NCBI GenBank assembly: GCA_037137375.1
Contig: JBAXKJ010000009.1
Span: forward strand, 1 to 64,000
Length of the DNA stretch: 64,000 nucleotides
Reading direction: 5' to 3'
Source: CAINVV01 sp037137375
GTDB lineage: Bacteria; Bacteroidota; Bacteroidia; Bacteroidales; Prolixibacteraceae
Made by a program: the position numbers and the translations under genes. This document shows, one piece after another, positions 19,921 through 27,941 of the stretch. The first letter of the stretch is position 1. The number at the start of each line of letters is the position of its first letter. Under the pieces are notes generated by a model. It made no database searches. It had not been told where the DNA came from and worked only from the letters and a program-made list of their open reading frames with translations.

Positions 19921-21174
19921 TTATTTATTTTGATACACTTTCACCCAATCCACAACCATGCTGGTTCCATCGATTGCGTCTGTCACTGCACCTGCCCAGC
20001 TAATAATTGCCTCACTCAGGTAGACTGGTGCCGGACTATGGCAAATATCATTTTTTATTCGTCTTACTACTTTATTGTCAAACGAATAGATCAGCGAATC
20101 CTTGCTCCAGTCGAGGGAATAGGTGTGAAATTCATTGGCAAGATTCATTCCGGAACTCATTGAATCATAAACGGCCAAATCTACCCACACACTCCCATTG
20201 AAATATTGCACCTTGTAATTATCAATCACTGCATTCCACGCACTACCACTCAACCAGCCACTTACAAACTGGATACAGCCAATCGTTTTATCTGAGCTAA
20301 ACTCAAATTCGAGCCATTTGGTCCCGCTGTCCTGCGAAACCCAATGTTTCACCAGACCCCCGTCTGCCGCATTCTGGGCTTCATATCCTGCCCCATAAAC
20401 ACCGCTGGCACTTATTTTCGTAAGAGGATCTCTGGCATAATTTACCAATCCTGCCAAATCCTGATCTGCAGTTGGCGATAAGACCGACGGGTATCCACCC
20501 GCGTTTGGCTTATAAATCCTGAATTCCTGGATATGAAAATGGCTGAAATATTCAGAGGTAAGGTGAATTCGTTTAGTCGTGACCGGATTTGAGAGCTGGA
20601 TCGTAACATCCGGTTTGGATTGATTGAAATTAAAGGATTGAGAGGAGGAGGGATGAGTGGAGCTTCCTGTAGCCGGATCGGTTGAGACATCCGTCCAATT
20701 ATGAAGATTTGTTGCCATTTCGGAAGGATAATGTCCTTCATTGATGTCAATTTCAAATTTCTTTCCTGCCGAAGGAGTTATGCCGGTAGTTATGAGCCAA
20801 AAGGAATTATTGGTCCCGGTAGCCGCTGCATATTTATAACGGCACTCGAACCTGCCGTACTGGAATTGTTGTTTGGTCCAGATACTGGCTGAGGTCCACT
20901 CCTGCCCTCCCCGGTTTTCCTTCTTGTTTTGAAGATACAGCAGACCGTCCTTAACCACTGCATTTTCCCTCCAACGACTGCACAGAATGTGCGTATTGGG
21001 CCCATTTTGTGCTATCCAGGTTTTATCAAGTGTGGCATCCGGATAGTCAAAATTATCACTCCATACCAGTTGCATTCCTGGTGGAGCCGCAGAATCATCC
21101 AGAAGCGATTTTTCCTGTGTACAACCATTCAGGCACAATAAAAGCAGAAAAAACAAAAGGCAGGATGTTCGCAT
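19921..21174 (-). CDS. GH16 endo-glycosidase lipoprotein interrupted by a discoidin (F5/8 type C) domain
   Basis: A surface lipoprotein: signal with lipobox LNGC (Cys18). Residues about 33-160 are the first part of a GH16 jelly roll (LVWSDNFDYPDATLDKTW, QYGRFECRYKY). The catalytic motif is EIDINE, with nucleophile Glu141, Asp143 and acid/base Glu146. Residues about 165-345 do not belong to GH16: they contain TKRIHLTSEYF, NYARDPLTKISASG, AQNAADGGLVKHWVS and WLEFEFSSDKTIGCIQFVSG, the pattern of a discoidin domain. GH16 sequence resumes at NEFHTYSLDWSKDSLIYSFD and ends normally with MVVDWVKVYQNK. GH16 enzymes cut beta-1,3 or beta-1,4 glucans and galactans. It sits 12 bases downstream of the next GH16 gene. 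Confidence 0.85.
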   Translation of the reverse strand: MRTSCLLFFLLLLCLNGCTQEKSLLDDSAAPPGMQLVWSDNFDYPDATLDKTWIAQNGPNTHILCSRWRENAVVKDGLLYLQNKKENRGGQEWTSASIWTKQQFQYGRFECRYKYAAATGTNNSFWLITTGITPSAGKKFEIDINEGHYPSEMATNLHNWTDVSTDPATGSSTHPSSSQSFNFNQSKPDVTIQLSNPVTTKRIHLTSEYFSHFHIQEFRIYKPNAGGYPSVLSPTADQDLAGLVNYARDPLTKISASGVYGAGYEAQNAADGGLVKHWVSQDSGTKWLEFEFSSDKTIGCIQFVSGWLSGSAWNAVIDNYKVQYFNGSVWVDLAVYDSMSSGMNLANEFHTYSLDWSKDSLIYSFDNKVVRRIKNDICHSPAPVYLSEAIISWAGAVTDAIDGTSMVVDWVKVYQNK

Positions 21175-21186
21175 AAATGGTGCTTT

Positions 21187-23043
21187 TTAGTTTTTTGAGA
21201 TATTATTAATGATCTCCTTCTGTGTGATGGACCTGTTAAACACCCTAATATTCTGAAGGGTTCCCTTGTAACGGGTAATATTCTTTTGCTGAACATTTTT
21301 ATTTCCCGTTTCACCTTTTAAAGGAATAAAAACATCGGCAATAACTTGCAATTGTTCACCTACATCTCCCAATCTTCCTGCAGAATTTTTGTCCATTGTT
21401 GATTGTAATATCCCCTCTTCTCTTTTTACCATCACCCCATCAATAAAAATCTCTGCTGTCCCTTTATTGAACCTGCAGGCCACTGCTGTTTTCTTTCCTT
21501 TTCTATAAACCGCATTTGCAATTACATCCCGGTGATTCTCCTGGCTGCCGATCCTAAAGACCAGGCTACCATTTTCTGTGAGCTGCAAAGCCCAGCCGGA
21601 GTCCCCTTTCTGCGGAATTCTGGCAATAGGTGTCATGTTGGCGACTGTATCAGGATTCATCACAAAAGATACGGAAATAGCTTCTCCAAAACCAACATTT
21701 CTATCAAAAAAATAAAATTTCTGATCCCCCGTAAAACGGATAGGTTCTTGCTTGGCCAGGTGCCAGATAGGATCGCCTACCAGTACAAAAGGTTCAGGTT
21801 TTATTTTTTTCACATCCTTAGGGAGAGACTTAAATAGCTGTATATCATCAATCTCCAGCCATTGTCCTGCATTACCCTCTGACCGTATACCCACATTTAT
21901 ACCGTTATTACTTACCAGGATATTGTTAATCGAGATTTCTTTCCATCCGCTACTTTGGCCGATATTACAGGAAAGTTCCTTCCCGCCGAAATCAGCAACA
22001 AACAATTCAGCTGTTTTTTGTCCGCCTGAACTACGAATCCGCGCAGTTAGAGAATAATTTCCATTCATGATGAATTCCAATTTTTGACTGGCCCCCGCTA
22101 AAAAATTCGAGGCTTTAGATCCTTGTTTCAAAAAATAGTGATCTCTGAAAGCCTTTCCAAACGATACCCAGGAAGAGCCAGGTGTCCCGGAAGTTCTCCA
22201 GGCAACTGGCTTAAGTGAATCAGTCTTATCCTGGTTGTACTCAAAATTTCCATTAGGCAGGATGTTGACTCCAGGATAATCTTTGGCATAATAACGGAAA
22301 TAATCAAAAAGTGACTCTCCCGGTTGTTTATCCTTTTCAACTTTTCCAAACCCATTTAATGCAGTAAGCCATACCTTTTGAGCGGCAGTTAACTCCTTCC
22401 ATTCCGCCTTTGCAACCACCTTGCCATTGTCATAATAGATCACCCCTTCCGGCGTATATTCAAAGGCATCCAGCAACCATCCGTCCTGTCTGTAACTCAT
22501 GGGTATCTTGGCCCTGTGTGGCCACGGAACTTCGCTGTAATCTTTCGGTGAAATATGAACATATAAATTGTTGTCTCCCAGAAAGGTCTTTGAATCAATT
22601 TCGTAGGAATCAATTTCGAAAATCTTGTTGTAGACTTCCGGATCTGCTCCCCCAGCCTGCCAGAAGGCTGAATGCACTCCCGTTCCAGCCATAAAAGGCT
22701 TCGAAAGGCATTCATAATAGCCATACCCAAACTGCCTTTTACTAATCAACCCACCTCCAGTGTTCTCAGGAACACCATTAATGGTATCCTGCCTGACCGC
22801 AACATGAAGGTAACCCCCTGAAATACTAACATTCTCCTTCCTGTTAAGTGCATTGAAACTTCCCCCCTGACGACGGTCTAACCGAAATGACCAATCATCT
22901 TCACGCACACTTTTTCCATCAAAATTGTCCTCAAAAAGTAGTTTATATCCCTTACCAGGAGGTTGGGCAAAGAGTGATTTATGAGAAGAAAGCAAGATGA
23001 AAATCGTGATCAGCAGACTGAAAAAAGTAAATTTTCGTTTCAT
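21187..23043 (-). CDS. GH16 endo-glycosidase with C-terminal carbohydrate-binding and LamG-like domains
   Basis: A 618-residue secreted endo-glycosidase. The signal peptide ends at SHKSLFAQ. The GH16 domain is at residues about 33-255, with LLFEDNFDGKSVREDDWSF and catalytic motif EIDSYE (Glu143, Asp145, Glu148), the bulged form found in laminarinase-, agarase- and galactanase-type GH16 enzymes rather than lichenase. Residues about 260-395 form a CBM4/9-like module (ILPNGNFEYN ... WLEIDDIQLF). Residues about 410-618 resemble a concanavalin/LamG lectin domain that ends IRVFNRSITQKEIINN. It is the first enzyme gene after susD, in the position where surface endo-enzymes of such loci are usually encoded. 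Confidence 0.85.
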   Translation of the reverse strand: MKRKFTFFSLLITIFILLSSHKSLFAQPPGKGYKLLFEDNFDGKSVREDDWSFRLDRRQGGSFNALNRKENVSISGGYLHVAVRQDTINGVPENTGGGLISKRQFGYGYYECLSKPFMAGTGVHSAFWQAGGADPEVYNKIFEIDSYEIDSKTFLGDNNLYVHISPKDYSEVPWPHRAKIPMSYRQDGWLLDAFEYTPEGVIYYDNGKVVAKAEWKELTAAQKVWLTALNGFGKVEKDKQPGESLFDYFRYYAKDYPGVNILPNGNFEYNQDKTDSLKPVAWRTSGTPGSSWVSFGKAFRDHYFLKQGSKASNFLAGASQKLEFIMNGNYSLTARIRSSGGQKTAELFVADFGGKELSCNIGQSSGWKEISINNILVSNNGINVGIRSEGNAGQWLEIDDIQLFKSLPKDVKKIKPEPFVLVGDPIWHLAKQEPIRFTGDQKFYFFDRNVGFGEAISVSFVMNPDTVANMTPIARIPQKGDSGWALQLTENGSLVFRIGSQENHRDVIANAVYRKGKKTAVACRFNKGTAEIFIDGVMVKREEGILQSTMDKNSAGRLGDVGEQLQVIADVFIPLKGETGNKNVQQKNITRYKGTLQNIRVFNRSITQKEIINNISKN

Positions 23044-23072
23044 TTAATGATTTATTTCTTAGCATTACCAAG

Positions 23073-23100
23073 AAAGGCTGGCCACTAAGAACCAGCCTTT
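23073..23100 (-). terminator. hairpin between susD and the GH16 gene
   Basis: A perfect 9-bp stem (aaaggctgg with ccagccttt) encloses a 10-base loop in the 110-base gap after susD. On the minus strand the stem is followed by TTTCTTGG, so the uridine run is weak. It may act as a partial terminator or a 3-prime stabiliser that keeps susCD mRNA more abundant than the enzyme genes; this role is inference. Confidence 0.5.
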
Positions 23101-23153
23101 CGCCTACCATGTTTATATTACAAAAATTAACTCAATACTTTCTGTGGTGTAAA

Positions 23154-24854
23154 TTACCAGCCCGGATTTTGTTTTAGGTCTGGGTTAAGGCTCAATTCGG
23201 TTTCAGGTATTGGCCACAGATAGTCACGGCTCTTGTTAAAGTTTGTCCTGATAAGTACACGATAATCTGTTGATGGATGTGCAACATATTTGCTTTCATC
23301 ATATATCGGATCTCCAAAGGAATCGAATGCAACTGACGGATATACATTGAATTCTCCTAGTACAGGCCTTCCGAAGATAGGTCTGGTCATAATAACCTCA
23401 GCACGTTTCCAACGAAGAAGGTCATCCCAGCGTAGGTTTTCATTCCAAAGTTCAATTTTACGTTCGTAACGTACAAGATTTCTCATATCTGACTGACTTA
23501 AAGCTGCAGTAACAAGAGGCATGCTTACATCGCTTCGTCCACGTACCAGGTTGATGGCACTCAAACAATCCGCATCAATTTGGTTCAATTCAATCTTGGC
23601 TTCTGCGAATGTCAGCAGTACTTCAGCATAACGACAAAGCATGAAAGGGGTCTCACATTGGGTAAGTTTACTCACATACTTGAAATCATAATACTTACGC
23701 ACCATATATCCGGTAAAGGAAGTAAATTGCGTAGCTGCATAACTATCCAGATTCTTTACAGACTGACCCTGATCATTCAAGGTAGTGGTTTTATCCATTC
23801 GGGAATCATAAATATACCCATTCCACATATCACCAGGAAGGACAAAACAATAACGCAGACGCGGATCACGGTTGTCATAAGGTTTTGATTTGTTATACAA
23901 AGGAGATTTGCTGATATCCTTTCCATCAGTACACTGGTAAGAATCGAGCATGTTCTGTGTTGGAACGATGGTTGTAAAACCTCCTGAAACTGAACGCGCA
24001 GAGGTATATTGCGGGAAATTCGTGGCATTATTTGCAGAGTAAAGGTGCATATTGGTCAATATCTGCTCCGTATTGGTCGTGCTATTCAAAATAGCCTCAG
24101 TAAACAAGGTTGAATATTTCGGCATCAGACTGTACTGTTTTGAATCGATCACTGTTTTGGCAGCTGCTGCTGCAACAGCCCAATCATTATTTTGAAGGGC
24201 AGCACGTGCCTTGTAAGCCATTGCGGCTCCGGCAGTCACACGACCCAGCGTTTTCACTGATGACCCAGTCAATAAAGAGTAGGATAGATCAAAGTCAGCA
24301 TAGATTTTTTTCAGTACTTCAGCCCTGGCCATCCGGGTTACCGTCTTTCCGTCAGCTACTGATGTTACAGGCTTGTCAAGATATACCACGTCACCAAACA
24401 TATTTGTCAGACGAAGATAGTAGTTGGCACGAAGGAAATAAATCTCTCCCTGAAACTGCTTCACCTTATCTGCAGTCAGTGCACTCTTGTTCGCTTCAAT
24501 CTTCTGCAACATCAGATTACAGCGTGCAATCCCCTGGTACATATTAAGCCATAAGGTCCTGAAATGGCCTTCTTTAAAGTCAAGGACAGACATCATTACA
24601 TTCTGTGCAAAACCACCCCCACGGATAAAAACTGTTTCCGTCAAGGCATCATAACTGTATTCAGGAACAAAATATCCATTGTTTCCAGCAACAATAAAAG
24701 TATAGCATGCATTCACACCACCCTGAATTTCAGTTTCATTGGTGTAAAAAGTGTCTGCTGAAGGTGAATCCAGCGGATAGCGTTCCAAAGCTTTGTCACA
24801 ACTGGTAACAAGCAGCAACACCATCAAGGCCATGTATATTAAATTCTTCTTCAT
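23154..24854 (-). CDS. SusD/RagB family glycan-binding lipoprotein
   Basis: Surface lipoprotein that binds the polysaccharide and closes over the SusC transporter. The lipobox is LVTSC with Cys19, followed by DKALERYPLDSPSADTFYTN, a standard SusD opening. Tetratricopeptide-like helices follow (GEIYFLRANYYLRLTNMFGD; GAAMAYKARAALQN), then the typical C-terminal block RYERKIELWNENLRWDDLLR and the ending YLWPIPETELSLNPDLKQNP. Length 566 is normal. The gene lies 35 bases downstream of susC. Confidence 0.95.
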   Translation of the reverse strand: MKKNLIYMALMVLLLVTSCDKALERYPLDSPSADTFYTNETEIQGGVNACYTFIVAGNNGYFVPEYSYDALTETVFIRGGGFAQNVMMSVLDFKEGHFRTLWLNMYQGIARCNLMLQKIEANKSALTADKVKQFQGEIYFLRANYYLRLTNMFGDVVYLDKPVTSVADGKTVTRMARAEVLKKIYADFDLSYSLLTGSSVKTLGRVTAGAAMAYKARAALQNNDWAVAAAAAKTVIDSKQYSLMPKYSTLFTEAILNSTTNTEQILTNMHLYSANNATNFPQYTSARSVSGGFTTIVPTQNMLDSYQCTDGKDISKSPLYNKSKPYDNRDPRLRYCFVLPGDMWNGYIYDSRMDKTTTLNDQGQSVKNLDSYAATQFTSFTGYMVRKYYDFKYVSKLTQCETPFMLCRYAEVLLTFAEAKIELNQIDADCLSAINLVRGRSDVSMPLVTAALSQSDMRNLVRYERKIELWNENLRWDDLLRWKRAEVIMTRPIFGRPVLGEFNVYPSVAFDSFGDPIYDESKYVAHPSTDYRVLIRTNFNKSRDYLWPIPETELSLNPDLKQNPGW

Positions 24855-24889
24855 CGTTTTTTCTATTTAATTCATGTAATATTATTCAA

Positions 24890-27800
24890 CTAAAATTTCA
24901 CTTCCACTCCAAATGTGTAAGTCGCAAGAAGCGGCACATAGTTATTGGAATTTTCAGGTGACTCAGGATCCATATCAACAGGCATTTTACTGACTGTGAA
25001 TAAATTGTTACCATTAGCATAGAGTCGTACACCTGCTATTCCGGCTTTTTTCGTCACCTTGGATGGTATTGTATAACCCAGCTGAATATTTTTCAATCTT
25101 GTATAAGCTGCGTTAACAAGCCAGAAGGATGAAGCCTGAAGGTTGTTTGATTGCGTGTTGACGGATAAACGCGGCAGAGCTGCATTAGGATTTGGGTTCG
25201 CCTCATACCAACGATCCAGGTGCGATACGAGTGCTGTTGACGCATTTTGGAACGGATAGGCCGACCATCCTGAATTATAACTGTCTCTTTTACCAATTCC
25301 CTGGAAGAACATGGTAAAGTCAAAACCTTTATAAGAGCTGTATAATTCGAGTGAATAGGCATATCTTGGAATAGGATTGCCAAGAACCAGACGGTCTGTG
25401 CCGGTGATTTTATTATCTGCGTCTAAATCTTTATAACGGATATCCCCACCCTGTAATTTTCCATATTGCGTCACGGGATATGCCCTGGCTTCTGTGAATG
25501 AATTAAACAGACCATCTGATTGCAGACCATAGAATGCATCAATCGGAGAGCCTACCTGCCTAACGTGTACACCACTTACCTGAGGTGCAAGTCCACCTAA
25601 ATCGGTGATTTGATTTTTAACATCCGATAATATACCGGTTACTTTGTAGTAGAATTTCCCAATAGTATTATTATGGGAAATCGTTAGGTCCCAACCTTTA
25701 TTCTCTACAGAACCTGCATTTTGTTTTGGTGAATTGGCATAACCCATCACACCTGGGATTGCCATATTAAGCAAAATATTGTCTGTTTGCTTTTTATACC
25801 AGTCAAAACTTACATCAAGTTTTCCTGAGAGGAATGATAAATCAGTACCAAAGTCAATCATACTGGTTGACTCCCACGTGATATCATTTAGTGCAAAATT
25901 AACTGCAGCATAACCAGGGTTCAGAACACCGCCAAAAACGGTATATTGATTGGTAGCAATGGTGAGGGCGAAAGGATAATTGGAACCAAGACCCGCCTGA
26001 TTGCCCAACTGACCCCACGAAGCACGCAGCTTTCCATTGGTCAGCCACTTGAAATTCTTCATGAAATTTTCAGATGAGAAACGCCATGCACCTGAGAATG
26101 AAGGGAAAAGTCCCCATTTGTAACCGTTCGCAAAACGGGAAGATCCGTCGTACCGTACATTACCTTCTAAAAGATATTTTCCTGCAAAGGAATAATTAAC
26201 GCGGCCAAAATAGGACTGTAAAGCCCATTGGTTGGTATATCCATTTGTAATCTGTCCCGTTGGATCATAAGCATTAATTTCTTCAAACTGTTGGAAATTA
26301 TTCCCCTGCCTTGTACCGTACAATTCATTAAAATCGTTGGTAAGGTATTGGTAACCTGCCAATAAGGTAAAATCATGTTTCCCTAAGGATTTCGTATAAG
26401 TTGCCAAAGCATTGAGGTCATTCTCAACAGTTCTATCCCTTGTTTCGTACATACTTGCCAAACCTGTCGGTTTATAAATAACAGCTCCGGTCTTGTAATC
26501 ATAAAGGGAGGTCTGTTTAGTCACACCTTTATAATTAGCCGTGTTAATCTTTGGTGTATAGGAAAAATCAAATTGCATTCCTTTGATAGGAGTAATTTTA
26601 GTATAGATTTTAGCTATTGTTTCCTGATAATCCTCATAACGCATATTTAACTTATCAAATATTGTTTGCATGACATGTGGTGTTCCTGCATAACTGGATC
26701 CCCATACTCCGTTTGAAAAACGGGTTGGATATATAGCGGGTTGCCTAAGCATTCCTTCAATCTCTGTTCCGGGACCTGCATCATTGATGTGAGTATTACG
26801 GGTTGACAGATCAAGGCCAAACTCAAAGTATTTGCTGACCGTATAGCTGTTGTTCGAACGGACACCATATCGTTTGTAGTCTGTATTAGGTAAATTCGAA
26901 TCCTGCCAGGTGTAGTTCAACGAAGTATTTGACCTGAACTTGTCATTACCTACAGAGAAACCAAGATATTGCTGCGTCTGAGTTGCAGAATTCTTATAGG
27001 TTTCTCTGATCATATCCGAACTTGGATAAGCATCACGGTCTGTCGAATTTTTCCAGGCATCAATCTTGGCGGTACCATAGACCGTACCACCTGCCACACC
27101 TGCATCATTGCGCAAATCATTGCCATTGGCTTCATCAAAAAGTGTCATATAATCCCAGGCAGTGGCATTTTGGGGAAGAACCAAAGGTGTTGTGAAACCA
27201 ACTGAACCTTTGTAAGTTACAGTTACCTTGTCTGATTTGCCCCGTTTAGTTGTGATCAGAATTACACCGTTCGCTGCACGGGAACCGTAAATAGCAGAAG
27301 AGGCTGCATCCTTCAAAATAGACATACTTTCTATGTCGTTAGGGTCAACAGCATCAACAGATGAAGCAACACCGTCGATTAATACCAATGGATTGTTATC
27401 GTTAATGGTACCAATTCCACGTATTCGGATCGAAGTATTCTCCTTACCAGGCTTGCCACTATTCGAAGTAACAGTAACTCCGGCGGCTATACCTTGTAAT
27501 GCCTGAGAAGTCTGAATGCTGTTCTTCTTTGCAAGAGTTTCTCCCTTTACAGCTTCAATGGCGCCCGACAAGTTTACCTTCTTTTGCACGCCATATCCTA
27601 CTGCCACAACTTCTTCCAATCCAATAGAGCTTAATTTAAGCTTGATATTCACAACAGATTTCCCTGTAATATTTACATCCTGAGTATCAAACCCGATGAA
27701 TGTAACTGTCAGGATTTTGCTGTTGGCAGGGACCTGAATCTTGTAATTACCATCGACGTCAGTAACGGTACCATTTGTAGTACCCTTTATCACAACATTG

Positions 27801-27916
27801 GCACCTGGCACGGGTTCGTTGTTTTCATCGGTCACCCGGCCGGTGACACTCTTCTGCTGTGCGAACAGCACAGAAAAAGATAGCATCAAAGAAAAAAGCA
27901 AAATGATTCTTTTCAT
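24890..27916 (-). CDS. SusC/RagA family TonB-dependent outer-membrane transporter
   Basis: Outer-membrane barrel that imports oligosaccharides using TonB energy, paired with the adjacent SusD. The ATG at 27916 gives a clean signal peptide (MKRIILLFSLMLSFSVLFAQ); the longer reading would run into the end of the upstream FAD gene. Next come a CarboxypepD_reg-like domain (VTGRVTDENNEPVPGANVVI), the SusC linker LEEVVAVGYG, and the plug domain with VLIDGVASSVDAVDPNDIES and AAIYGSRAANGVILITTK-like sequence. The barrel ends in the usual terminal phenylalanine (FGVEVKF). About 1008 residues. No STN domain is seen, so anti-sigma signalling through this protein is unlikely, which fits control by the LacI regulator. 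Confidence 0.95.
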   Translation of the reverse strand: MKRIILLFSLMLSFSVLFAQQKSVTGRVTDENNEPVPGANVVIKGTTNGTVTDVDGNYKIQVPANSKILTVTFIGFDTQDVNITGKSVVNIKLKLSSIGLEEVVAVGYGVQKKVNLSGAIEAVKGETLAKKNSIQTSQALQGIAAGVTVTSNSGKPGKENTSIRIRGIGTINDNNPLVLIDGVASSVDAVDPNDIESMSILKDAASSAIYGSRAANGVILITTKRGKSDKVTVTYKGSVGFTTPLVLPQNATAWDYMTLFDEANGNDLRNDAGVAGGTVYGTAKIDAWKNSTDRDAYPSSDMIRETYKNSATQTQQYLGFSVGNDKFRSNTSLNYTWQDSNLPNTDYKRYGVRSNNSYTVSKYFEFGLDLSTRNTHINDAGPGTEIEGMLRQPAIYPTRFSNGVWGSSYAGTPHVMQTIFDKLNMRYEDYQETIAKIYTKITPIKGMQFDFSYTPKINTANYKGVTKQTSLYDYKTGAVIYKPTGLASMYETRDRTVENDLNALATYTKSLGKHDFTLLAGYQYLTNDFNELYGTRQGNNFQQFEEINAYDPTGQITNGYTNQWALQSYFGRVNYSFAGKYLLEGNVRYDGSSRFANGYKWGLFPSFSGAWRFSSENFMKNFKWLTNGKLRASWGQLGNQAGLGSNYPFALTIATNQYTVFGGVLNPGYAAVNFALNDITWESTSMIDFGTDLSFLSGKLDVSFDWYKKQTDNILLNMAIPGVMGYANSPKQNAGSVENKGWDLTISHNNTIGKFYYKVTGILSDVKNQITDLGGLAPQVSGVHVRQVGSPIDAFYGLQSDGLFNSFTEARAYPVTQYGKLQGGDIRYKDLDADNKITGTDRLVLGNPIPRYAYSLELYSSYKGFDFTMFFQGIGKRDSYNSGWSAYPFQNASTALVSHLDRWYEANPNPNAALPRLSVNTQSNNLQASSFWLVNAAYTRLKNIQLGYTIPSKVTKKAGIAGVRLYANGNNLFTVSKMPVDMDPESPENSNNYVPLLATYTFGVEVKF

Positions 27917-27941
27917 AGTTAATAATTTAATAATCAATTTA

